From assembly GCA_030641085.1 (NCBI GenBank), contig DAOWIC010000282.1, positions 1 through 5,282 of the forward strand: a stretch of DNA of 5,282 nt, given 5' to 3'. How positions within the stretch are numbered: position 1 is the first letter of the stretch; every line of letters starts with the position of its first letter. The notes below the pieces were generated by a model. It was given only the letters and a program-made list of their open reading frames with translations, searched no databases and was not told where the DNA came from. This DNA comes from Calditrichota bacterium (GTDB taxonomy: Bacteria > Zixibacteria > MSB-5A5 > GN15 > FEB-12). Shown in pieces: positions 1 through 4,599 of this stretch. Position numbers and translations under genes: made by a program.

Positions 1-1176
1 ATTGCGGTTGGTGCCGTAAGCGAACTTCTTTGCATATTTTGCGTGCGACGATGACAGCCCGATCCAGGTCGTTCCTACCGGCTTTTCATCGGTGCCGCCC
101 GATGGTCCGGCGATACCGGTGACCGAAATGGCGTAGCTCGAACCGAATTTTTTGCGGCAGCCTTCGGCCATAGCGATCGCGCACTCCTCGCTGACCGCGC
201 CATGTTCCTCGATAATCGCGGAATCCACGTCCAGCAAGTTGGTCTTCGCTTCGTTCGAATACGATATAATGCCGCCGAGGAAATAATCGCTGGCGCCGGA
301 TTCGGCCGTAATCAGGTTGCCCAGTTGACCGGCGGTGCATGATTCGGCCACCGACACGGTCAGATCGTTGTCCTTCAGGAGCTGCCCGACCACTGCCTCC
401 AGCGTATCTTCGTTGCGACCGAAGAGATACTTGCCGACCGTCGCCTCCAGGTGCCGGACCAGGTCGTTCGCTTTTGCCCGGGCACCATCGGCGTTGTCGT
501 CAACGGCCGTAACGCGCAGGTCAACCCCGCCGTAGGTAGGCAGGTAAGCCAGCTTAACGCCGCTGTCCGGTTTAAGGCCGGGAGCGATAAATTCGGTCAG
601 TTTCGATTCGCCGACACCGGTCGTGCGCAGGGTGATCACTTCGATCGCTTTTCCGGCTCGGAGACCTTTGAGATACGGGATCACACTATCGCGCGTGATC
701 TGTTCCATCTCTTTGGGTACTCCGGGCAGGGCGATGAAACTCCGACCCTTCTCGCTGATCATGATGCCCAGAGCGGAGCCGTGTTCATTGGGAAAATATG
801 TCGCCCCCTGCGGCAGCAGCGCCTGATTCTGATTTATCGGCGGCATCTCGACCCCGCGTCGTGCAAACCGCGCCTTGATTTCATCGAGAACATCCTCGAG
901 GAAAATCAGGTTGCGCTTGAAAACTTTGACAATCGCTTTTTTGGTGTTGTCGTCTTCGGTCGGTCCGAGTCCGCCGGTGGCGATAACCACCCGCGCCCGC
1001 CTGAGCGCCAGTTGGAACGCTTCCTCCATCTGCTCCAGCGAGTCGCCGACCGATGACCGGTAGCGCACCGTGTAGCCGATCGCGTTCAACTGCCGCGCGA
1101 TGAAGGCAGCGTTGGTATCAACCGTGTGCCCCGACAGGAGCTCGTCACCGATAGTGATTATTTCGACGTCCATCAT
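1..1176 (-). CDS. cinA: CinA family protein (nicotinamide-nucleotide amidohydrolase / competence-damage type), 3' end missing
   Basis: Translating the minus strand from 1176 gives 392 uninterrupted codons that run off the left edge. CinA proteins are usually about 410-425 residues, so only a short C-terminal tail is missing. The N-terminal MoaB/Mog-like domain starts MMDVEIITIGDELLSG and carries TGGLGPTEDD (residues 67-76) and LPGVPKEM (150-157). A middle domain follows, then the C-terminal amidohydrolase domain with AESCTAG (277-283) and TGIAGPSGG (353-361). Family knowledge: the C-terminal domain deamidates nicotinamide mononucleotide in pyridine-nucleotide salvage, and the N-terminal domain is an ADP-ribose/CoA-type pyrophosphatase in some members; the protein is cytoplasmic. 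Two ATGs are adjacent (1176 and 1173); GAGGAAG, which overlaps the pgpA stop, serves either. The gene lies 16 nt after pgpA and is probably cotranscribed with it. The competence role implied by the name is not shown here. Confidence 0.95.
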   Translation of the reverse strand, partial: MMDVEIITIGDELLSGHTVDTNAAFIARQLNAIGYTVRYRSSVGDSLEQMEEAFQLALRRARVVIATGGLGPTEDDNTKKAIVKVFKRNLIFLEDVLDEIKARFARRGVEMPPINQNQALLPQGATYFPNEHGSALGIMISEKGRSFIALPGVPKEMEQITRDSVIPYLKGLRAGKAIEVITLRTTGVGESKLTEFIAPGLKPDSGVKLAYLPTYGGVDLRVTAVDDNADGARAKANDLVRHLEATVGKYLFGRNEDTLEAVVGQLLKDNDLTVSVAESCTAGQLGNLITAESGASDYFLGGIISYSNEAKTNLLDVDSAIIEEHGAVSEECAIAMAEGCRKKFGSSYAISVTGIAGPSGGTDEKPVGTTWIGLSSSHAKYAKKFAYGTNRN

Positions 1177-1192
1177 ATCTCGCCCTGCTTCC

Positions 1193-1654
1193 TCAAATCA
1201 GCCCGCTGCCAAGCAGCCAGATCACGCCCTGCGTGAACAGGTTGGCGTGAACACCGGCGGCGATATCATCCATGGTCACCCCCCAGCCTCCGGGGAGCTT
1301 TTCAAACCGCGCCGCTGGCCAGAGCTTGACCACGTCAAAACCGCGAAACGCCACAAACGCTATAATATAGTTGGTCAACGAAAACGGGACAAAAAGAAGT
1401 GTGACAAACATGCCCGCCCATTCGTCGATAACAATCCGCTTGGCGTCGTGCCCGAAAATCTGTTCCGCCTCGCCCGACGACCAGACCGACACCAAAAACG
1501 TCGCCACCGCGATCGCAATAAGAATCAGGTTGTCGCCGCGCACCAGGTAGTAGGCGATCAGCCAGGCCGGAATCGTTCCCCAAGTGCCGGAATAGGGCCT
1601 CAGATACCCGGAAAAGGCACCGGTAGCAGTAAATCTGACCAGATGTTGTTTCAT
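1193..1654 (-). CDS. pgpA: Phosphatidylglycerophosphatase A
   Basis: The product is a 153-residue membrane protein of the PgpA family. It removes the phosphate from phosphatidylglycerophosphate to give phosphatidylglycerol at the inner membrane. Family signatures are all present: an N-terminal SGTWGTIPA (residues 22-30), IDEWAGM (76-82) with its acidic residues, FRGFDVVKLWP (103-113) and GVTMDDIAAGVHAN (125-138). Hydrophobic segments lie near 31-57 and 83-103 and at the C-terminus. Length is normal for the family. It follows pgsA, which makes its substrate, after only 9 nt, and is in the same reading frame as pgsA. No good SD precedes its ATG, so translation is probably coupled to pgsA. The stop TGA lies inside the SD region of cinA. 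Confidence 0.93.
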   Translation of the reverse strand: MKQHLVRFTATGAFSGYLRPYSGTWGTIPAWLIAYYLVRGDNLILIAIAVATFLVSVWSSGEAEQIFGHDAKRIVIDEWAGMFVTLLFVPFSLTNYIIAFVAFRGFDVVKLWPAARFEKLPGGWGVTMDDIAAGVHANLFTQGVIWLLGSGLI

Positions 1655-1663
1655 AAGCTCGGG

Positions 1664-2251
1664 CTACTTGAGGACAGTCCTTATCATGTAAAAATACTTT
1701 ATGCTGTAGTCGATTCCGGTCCAGAGCGTCACGACCGCGGTCAACCACATGGCCAGGTTGAACCAGAACTCGTAGTCAAATGCGAACGTGCTCAACAATG
1801 GCGACTGGTAGTGCTGCAGCCCGGTAATCAATGTGATATAGGCCAGAATAATGCCGACGATGGTCAACTGTAAAAATGTCTTTACCTTGGCAAACCAGGT
1901 TGGCGAAATGATCACGCCCCGGTAGGCGGCCAGAAGTCTCAGACCGGTGATGGCGAACTCGCGCCCGACAATCAAAATGACCGGCAACGGCGAGACATAG
2001 CGTAGCGCGATAAAGGAAATCAGTGCCGACGAGACCAATATCTTGTCCGCCAGCGGATCCATAAACTTGCCGAACCCGGTGATAATCCCATACTTACGGG
2101 CGTAGTAGCCGTCGGCCAGGTCGGTCAGCGCCGCCACGATAAACAGCCCCAGCGCCACCAGCCGCATGTAATAGCTGTCGATGAGAAAAAAATACATGAA
2201 TACCGGAGCGATGATAATGCGCAGCAGCGTTAGTTTATTGGGCGTATTCAT
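1664..2251 (-). CDS. pgsA: CDP-diacylglycerol--glycerol-3-phosphate 3-phosphatidyltransferase
   Basis: The product is a 195-residue integral inner-membrane enzyme that joins CDP-diacylglycerol and glycerol 3-phosphate to form phosphatidylglycerophosphate, the committed step towards phosphatidylglycerol and cardiolipin. The CDP-alcohol phosphatidyltransferase signature is complete: D44, D47, G48, A51, R52, then eight residues to G61, D65 and D69. The N-terminus NTPNKLTLLRI is typical of PgsA and fixes the start. Several hydrophobic segments follow (about 10-24, 31-44, 73-96, 124-145, 160-190). No SD is visible before the ATG, and a candidate -10 ends only 8 nt upstream, so the mRNA may be leaderless or nearly so. 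It is followed in the same frame by pgpA, the next enzyme in the pathway. Confidence 0.95.
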   Translation of the reverse strand: MNTPNKLTLLRIIIAPVFMYFFLIDSYYMRLVALGLFIVAALTDLADGYYARKYGIITGFGKFMDPLADKILVSSALISFIALRYVSPLPVILIVGREFAITGLRLLAAYRGVIISPTWFAKVKTFLQLTIVGIILAYITLITGLQHYQSPLLSTFAFDYEFWFNLAMWLTAVVTLWTGIDYSIKYFYMIRTVLK

Positions 2252-2259
2252 TGGCAGAT

Positions 2260-2288
2260 AAGGTAAGCCAGAGGAAAATAAGAGTCAA
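2260..2288 (-). promoter_or_regulatory. Candidate sigma70 promoter of the pgsA-pgpA-cinA unit
   Basis: On the minus strand TTGACT (2288-2283) and TACCTT (2265-2260) are spaced by 17 bp. The -35 matches 5 of 6 consensus bases, but the -10 matches only 3 of 6. The element fits in the short gap between the upstream hairpin and the pgsA ATG. It would start transcription almost at the ATG, in line with the absence of an SD. Confidence 0.4.
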
Positions 2289-2300
2289 TCAGATAATCAG

Positions 2301-2331
2301 TTGGGGAGAGGCCGAGCAGGCCTCTCCCCAA
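2301..2331 (-). terminator. Strong hairpin ending the cytochrome operon
   Basis: TTGGGGAGAGGCC (2301-2313) and GGCCTCTCCCCAA (2319-2331) form a perfect 13-bp stem with a 5-nt loop, starting 7 nt after the cytochrome stop codon. There is no real T-tract after the stem on either strand (minus-strand continuation CTGATTATCTG). It could be a terminator without a strong U-tract or a 3'-end stabiliser. Its place between two minus-strand units supports an end-of-transcript role. Confidence 0.6.
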
Positions 2332-2338
2332 ATGTGGA

Positions 2339-2608
2339 TTAGTTGGAGGAAATCAGGTAAGTGAGCACCTGGTCGATCTGCTCGGCGGAGAGCTTCGCGC
2401 GCTCGGCGTGATCGTGGATAAACGCGGGCCAGTCGGCGTCGGACATCTTGACCGGCTTGGGCAACGCGTGACAGGTCTGGCAGCGCGAGCGATAGACCGA
2501 CTCGCCCGGCGAACGGTTCTCGTCGGCCGCGCCGCCTTTACATGAGATCAGGGCCAGAGCCAGAATCGCCCCCAACGCCAGCGCTGTCAATTGCCTTGAA
2601 AGCCTCAA
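2339..2608 (-). CDS. Monohaem c-type cytochrome lipoprotein
   Basis: The 89-residue product begins with a basic, then hydrophobic leader ending in the lipobox LISC (residues 20-23), so it should be lipid-anchored at C23 and lie outside the cytoplasm. One haem c site, CQTCH (43-47), is present. M55, H65 or H67 could be the sixth iron ligand; the sequence alone does not decide. The rest is a short helical domain (WPAFIHDHAERAKL, then SAEQIDQVLTYL) typical of small cytochromes c. The start is TTG at 2608: GGGAG (2620-2616) lies 7 nt upstream, and the codon overlaps the TGA of the preceding gene as TTGA, which implies translational coupling. Its role is probably electron transfer paired with the outer-membrane protein; the partner is unknown. 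Confidence 0.85.
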   Translation of the reverse strand: MRLSRQLTALALGAILALALISCKGGAADENRSPGESVYRSRCQTCHALPKPVKMSDADWPAFIHDHAERAKLSAEQIDQVLTYLISSN

Positions 2609-3318
2609 AGCTCAACTCCCATTAAGAACCGCACCCGGGCGTCGTTGCTGTCGTCGGTCAGGCCGGGTGCAACACCGAGAGTATAAAAGATCGGTCCCTT
2701 CGCAAACGAGATAGTCGGTCCGAAATAGGAGCCTTTCTCGGTATCGGCGTCCTTGATATATTCAATCCGCGACGTTGACTCGACTCCGATCGAAAACGAG
2801 GGAGACAGCTCATACGAAAGACCGACATCGAGGCCGATCTCGTGGATCGGATCGCCCGGCGCCCAGAAAAACTCGTAGACCGGGTTGATCGCGATATTCA
2901 GCCGGTCGATGTTCTTGCCCAGAATCAGCTTCGCCTCGAGCTTGTTCTGCTTCTTCAGGTCGATCTTGCGATTGTACTCAAGGTAGAACAGGGGGTCCAT
3001 AAAGAAGACGCCCGGTTCGGCCAGACGGTAGCGCCCGCGCACCTGCACCGCGTCCCACTTAAACGACTCGCCCTCGGTCTGGGCGAATATCTGATAAATC
3101 GACATGTCCGCTTTCTCAGTGAGACCGTGTTCGATCTCGATCCGGTATTCCCACTTGTCGGTTTCGTCCAGCTTTGAGGTCTGGTAGAACTCAAGCTCGG
3201 CCGCGCCGGGGGGCAGGGTGCCGTATTGGTAGGTCCAGACATACTTTCTCCGGTCGGCCATAACCGATGGAACGACGAAGAGGGCCACTAATAATAGAAT
3301 AGTCATTCGCTTTAACAT
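2605..3318 (-). CDS. Putative small outer-membrane beta-barrel protein, function unknown
   Basis: The 237-residue product begins with a Sec signal peptide (MLKRM, then a hydrophobic core) with likely cleavage after VMA (residue 21). The mature part has repeated amphipathic, aromatic-rich segments with alternating residues (for example AELEFYQT, YRIEIEHGL, VQVRGRYRL, LFYLEYNRKI, LNIAINPVYEFFW, HEIGLDVGLSYEL, FYTLGVAPGL) and ends RFLMGVEL. This suggests a barrel of roughly ten strands. I do not recognise a named family, and no transport or enzymatic motif is visible. The ATG at 3318 is preferred because AGGAGA (3331-3326) sits 7 nt upstream and the signal peptide starts there. A GTG at 3366 would extend the frame by 16 residues, but it abuts the Fur-like palindrome and has no SD. 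It is first in an operon with the cytochrome and is probably iron-regulated. Confidence 0.8.
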   Translation of the reverse strand: MLKRMTILLLVALFVVPSVMADRRKYVWTYQYGTLPPGAAELEFYQTSKLDETDKWEYRIEIEHGLTEKADMSIYQIFAQTEGESFKWDAVQVRGRYRLAEPGVFFMDPLFYLEYNRKIDLKKQNKLEAKLILGKNIDRLNIAINPVYEFFWAPGDPIHEIGLDVGLSYELSPSFSIGVESTSRIEYIKDADTEKGSYFGPTISFAKGPIFYTLGVAPGLTDDSNDARVRFLMGVEL

Positions 3319-3367
3319 CAGATTGTCTCCTGTGTCAATTCGTGTTGCTTTGCTCAGTCTCACCACA

Positions 3368-3388
3368 TGAAAATGACAATCATTTTCA
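3368..3388. promoter_or_regulatory. Fur-box-like operator
   Basis: A 21-bp palindrome has 9-bp perfect arms (TGAAAATGA and TCATTTTCA) around a 3-bp centre. The inner 19-mer read on the minus strand, GAAAATGATTGTCATTTTC, matches the classical Fur consensus GATAATGATAATCATTATC at 15 of 19 positions. It lies about 14-34 bp downstream of the predicted start of transcription, where a bound repressor would block the outer-membrane protein/cytochrome operon. Another Fur-family regulator (PerR, Zur or Mur type) cannot be excluded. Confidence 0.7.
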
Positions 3389-3408
3389 CTCGATAAGTAA
3401 CGGGAGGG

Positions 3409-3437
3409 ATATTAACCTGTTTTCCGCGGACTGTCAA
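3409..3437 (-). promoter_or_regulatory. Sigma70 promoter of the outer-membrane protein/cytochrome operon
   Basis: On the minus strand TTGACA (3437-3432) and TAATAT (3414-3409) are spaced by exactly 17 bp. The -35 is perfect and the -10 is near-consensus. The predicted transcript starts near 3402 and has an untranslated leader of about 84 nt that contains the Fur-like palindrome and the SD. Confidence 0.8.
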
Positions 3438-3540
3438 GTGAATCTTTTCGCATGGGCGAGAAGTATCTGGAATCGATTCGTGGAGTTTCAGATGATGAAG
3501 CGAACGAGAAATTCGGCACGCCCAGAGGGAAATAGACCAT

Positions 3541-3574
3541 AAAAAAACCCAGGAAGGTGAGGCACCTACCTGGG
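3541..3574 (-). terminator. Intrinsic terminator of the candidate small RNA
   Basis: On the plus strand CCCAGG-A-AGGTG (3548-3559) is complementary to CACCT-A-CCTGGG (3563-3574), with one internal A/A mismatch and a 3-nt loop. Read on the minus strand the stem is followed at once by seven T residues (3547-3541). This is a textbook Rho-independent terminator for minus-strand transcription only. Confidence 0.88.
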
Positions 3575-3621
3575 CGGACGATATTAGGTAATCCACAGAA
3601 AGAGTAACACTTTCCGATTGC
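3541..3621 (-). ncRNA. Candidate small RNA of about 80 nt
   Basis: The stretch has its own near-perfect promoter and its own intrinsic terminator and no plausible ORF between them. The transcript predicted to start near 3621 has a small 5' hairpin (GAAAG pairing with CUUUC, about 3613-3597). An unpaired middle follows (UGUGGAUUACCUAAU and the bases after it), then the terminator hairpin and seven U residues. The sequence UACCU (3590-3586) is complementary to AGGUA in the 5' side of the terminator stem, so an antiterminated form is possible and the element could instead be an attenuator. The next gene downstream has its own promoter, which favours a stand-alone RNA. I do not recognise it as a known family. 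Confidence 0.6.
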
Positions 3622-3627
3622 ACGAAC

Positions 3628-3656
3628 ATAATAAGGGATGAGCCGAATTTTGTCAA
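3628..3656 (-). promoter_or_regulatory. Strong sigma70 promoter of the candidate small RNA
   Basis: On the minus strand TTGACA (3656-3651) and TATTAT (3633-3628) are separated by exactly 17 bp: a perfect -35 and a 5 of 6 -10. An A/T-rich run just upstream (around 3660-3675) could act as an UP element. No Fur-like palindrome overlaps it. Confidence 0.8.
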
Positions 3657-3790
3657 GGGAAAAATTGAGTTTTTGGGCCGGGTGCGCCGGATTAGACACC
3701 AAGAACACCCAAGAGACGGACTTATTGGTACTTCCGGTCCATTTTAGACCGCCTACCGCCAGCGTCAGCCTTTAGTGCGAAGAGTGAGAG

Positions 3791-3881
3791 ATGGCGAACC
3801 GCAACAGTCGGGTATTTATTTTACTGGGCGTGGCCTTTTTTTGAATCATCCCGGGCGCAAACCTATCCAACTAATAAGTAA
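3791..3881 (+). pseudogene. Possible decayed signal-peptide ORF
   Basis: ATG at 3791 encodes MANRNSRVFILLGVAFF, a basic then hydrophobic stretch like the start of an exported protein, and stops at TGA 3842-3844 immediately after a run of seven T. Removing one T would extend it through ESSRAQTYPTNK to TAA 3879-3881, where SRAQ resembles a signal-peptidase I site. No SD with proper spacing and no downstream protein are visible. This is either a remnant of a lost gene or chance; confidence is low. Confidence 0.2.
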
Positions 3882-3902
3882 CTAAAGACTGTCCCCCGTC
3901 GA

Positions 3903-3976
3903 GCTGCCGGCTCGTACAAGGTCTTAAATGACAGCGTGGATTGACGAACCAGAGAGAATCATGTACAGCCGGCAGC
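3903..3976. repeat. Interrupted inverted repeat able to form a large hairpin
   Basis: GCTGCCGGCT-C-GTACA (3903-3918) and TGTACAGCCGGCAGC (3962-3976) are complementary over 15 bp with one unpaired C (3913). They are separated by 43 nt. The left arm can also fold alone (CGAGC/GCTCG, 3900-3914). It resembles a REP-like palindromic unit or the ends of a tiny non-coding mobile element, but no target-site duplication or second copy can be seen in this window. Confidence 0.65.
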
Positions 3977-3986
3977 CCCCCCCCCC
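3976..3986. repeat. Poly-C tract of 11
   Basis: Eleven consecutive C directly abut, and share one base with, the right arm of the inverted repeat. Such tracts are prone to replication slippage and to sequencing or assembly length errors. No coding frame depends on it here. Confidence 0.9.
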
Positions 3987-4000
3987 GCATCCTCCATTAG

Positions 4001-4036
4001 GCAGGCAGCGTTAGTCAAAACCCCCATGCTGCCTGC
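4001..4036. repeat. Hairpin with 9-bp stem
   Basis: GCAGGCAGC (4001-4009) pairs perfectly with GCTGCCTGC (4028-4036) across an 18-nt loop, and a G-T wobble could extend it. No T-tract follows on either strand, so it is not an intrinsic terminator. A smaller stem, CGGGC/GCCCG, follows at 4078-4096. Confidence 0.6.
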
Positions 4037-4106
4037 TCCTGCTTTGCATCGGTGCGGCAATTGAAAGACCGGCCAACCGGGCTGAACCAAGGCCCGAACC
4101 GAGCAG

Positions 4107-4129
4107 TTATCCACGTCCGACGTGGATAA
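4107..4129. promoter_or_regulatory. 23-bp perfect palindrome of two inverted DnaA-box-like sites
   Basis: TTATCCACGTC and GACGTGGATAA flank a single central C. Each half begins with TTATCCACG, which matches the DnaA box TTATCCACA at 8 of 9 positions, so the two sites point at each other. An A+T-rich segment follows immediately. In Escherichia coli DnaA binds boxes upstream of nrdAB and affects its transcription; a similar role for nrdJ, about 470 bp downstream, is an inference. The symmetric site could equally be the operator of an unidentified dimeric regulator. Confidence 0.5.
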
Positions 4130-4148
4130 GATGTTAGCTACTTGTTTA

Positions 4149-4163
4149 ATTGTTTGTAACAAT
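4149..4163. repeat. Short palindrome ATTGTT-TGT-AACAAT
   Basis: Six-base perfect arms surround a 3-base centre within the A+T-rich segment. It may be a protein-binding site. Given the base composition, chance is a real possibility. Confidence 0.25.
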
Positions 4164-4379
4164 ATGATAGTCATTGCATTAACCTGCGACACAAATTTAA
4201 AGTTGACCTTCGGCGTGAGCAGTAAAAAGTTCATGTCCTGTAAGTGCCGTATAAACAATATATTACGGGGGTTGATTTTTTTCTCACGCACCTGTTTTGA
4301 GATTCGACGCCATTCCTGACCAGACCGTCGATTTTGTACCGTTTTGTAGTTCAACGAAATAGGGAAATTCCGAAAAAAA

Positions 4380-4395
4380 GCACAATTTTTTGTGG
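4380..4395. promoter_or_regulatory. NrdR box 1 (distal)
   Basis: CACAATTTTTTGTG (4381-4394) is a symmetric site. The 16-mer 4380-4395 agrees with the NrdR consensus ACACWATATATWGTGT at 12 of 16 positions. It starts exactly 31 bp before the second box, the three-helical-turn spacing known for NrdR box pairs. It overlaps the candidate -35 of nrdJ. Confidence 0.7.
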
Positions 4396-4420
4396 GTGGC
4401 GTCTTTCAAACCACTATATA
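4390..4420 (+). promoter_or_regulatory. Candidate nrdJ promoter
   Basis: TATATA (4415-4420) is a good -10. The best -35 is TTGTGG (4390-4395) at a long 19-bp spacing, so this is a weak promoter by consensus. Its overlap with both NrdR boxes supports it. Transcription from about 4427 would give a leader of roughly 170 nt. Confidence 0.45.
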
Positions 4421-4426
4421 TTGTGC
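4411..4426. promoter_or_regulatory. NrdR box 2 (proximal), overlapping the nrdJ -10
   Basis: The 16-mer CCACTATATATTGTGC agrees with the NrdR consensus ACACWATATATWGTGT at 14 of 16 positions. NrdR is the zinc/ATP-cone repressor of ribonucleotide reductase operons and binds paired boxes near their promoters. TATATA (4415-4420), the likely -10, lies inside the box, so binding would block RNA polymerase. Confidence 0.82.
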
Positions 4427-4599
4427 CCGTGCTTTGAGGGCCTTGTTGCGGGGATTTAGCTCGTGAAGCCACCCTCTCAGACCTAGGGTAGGAAAGAAAC
4501 TCATCGAATATAAAAAAGCTTAAATGATCGCGCGCCAGGCTTTTTTGTCTGCAATGGATTGTGTCGCTCGATCATAGTGTTGGGCATAGGAGGTACAAC
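4427..4599 (+). promoter_or_regulatory. Long, potentially structured nrdJ leader
   Basis: Possible stems are CCACCCT (4469-4475) with AGGGTAGG (4485-4492, one bulge), and TGATCGCGCG (4525-4534) with CGCTCGATCA (4565-4574, one mismatch). The second encloses CAGGC/GTCTG around six T. A competing stem, AAAAAAGC (4512-4519) with GCTTTTTT (4539-4546), resembles a weak terminator. The leader ends with AGGAGGT (4588-4594), 5 nt before the TTG start. No cobalamin-riboswitch B12-box could be recognised. Confidence 0.35.

Larger units (their letters stand above)
3657..4379. other. Intergenic region without a convincing intact protein gene
   Basis: The open frames here (for example 3959-4354 minus and 4122-4319 plus) lack credible starts, SD sites and protein-like composition. 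One of them translates straight through palindromes. What the region does hold is structure: a possible decayed leader ORF (3791-3881), an interrupted inverted repeat (3903-3976), a C11 tract, hairpins at 4001-4036 and 4078-4096, a 23-bp palindrome (4107-4129) and an A+T-rich segment (about 4130-4290). Each is described separately. Confidence 0.7.

Noticed and set aside
451..1056. Plus-strand ORF of 201 codons
   Set aside because: It lies entirely antisense to cinA, whose domain motifs are unmistakable; no SD and no recognisable protein.
1100..1873. Plus-strand ORF of 257 codons
   Set aside because: Antisense across cinA, pgpA and pgsA; its charged, low-complexity composition is typical of a shadow frame.
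2842..3177. Plus-strand ORF antisense to the outer-membrane protein
   Set aside because: The minus-strand frame has an SD, a signal peptide and barrel-like alternation; the plus frame has none of these.
3360..3708. Two overlapping minus-strand ORFs of 98 codons
   Set aside because: Both run through the intrinsic terminator and the operon promoter, and one starts within the small-RNA promoter; no SD.
3696..3714. Short tandem repeat ACACCAAGA / ACACCCAAGA
   Set aside because: Only two imperfect copies with no third; not a CRISPR or a meaningful iteron array.
4001..4036. Integron attC-like site
   Set aside because: GTTAGTC next to the stem does not fit the GTTRRRY core, and no partner core or integrase is present.
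3959..4354. Minus-strand ORF of 131 codons
   Set aside because: TTG start without an SD, and translation through the C11 tract (glycine run) and palindromes; the composition shifts along its length and it looks non-coding.
4512..4546. Intrinsic terminator in the nrdJ leader
   Set aside because: The AAAAAAGC/GCTTTTTT stem is mostly A-T pairs with a 19-nt loop and lies just upstream of the nrdJ SD; too weak to call on its own.
4427..4599. Cobalamin riboswitch before nrdJ
   Set aside because: Looked for because the enzyme needs B12, but the B12-box and the conserved core could not be found.
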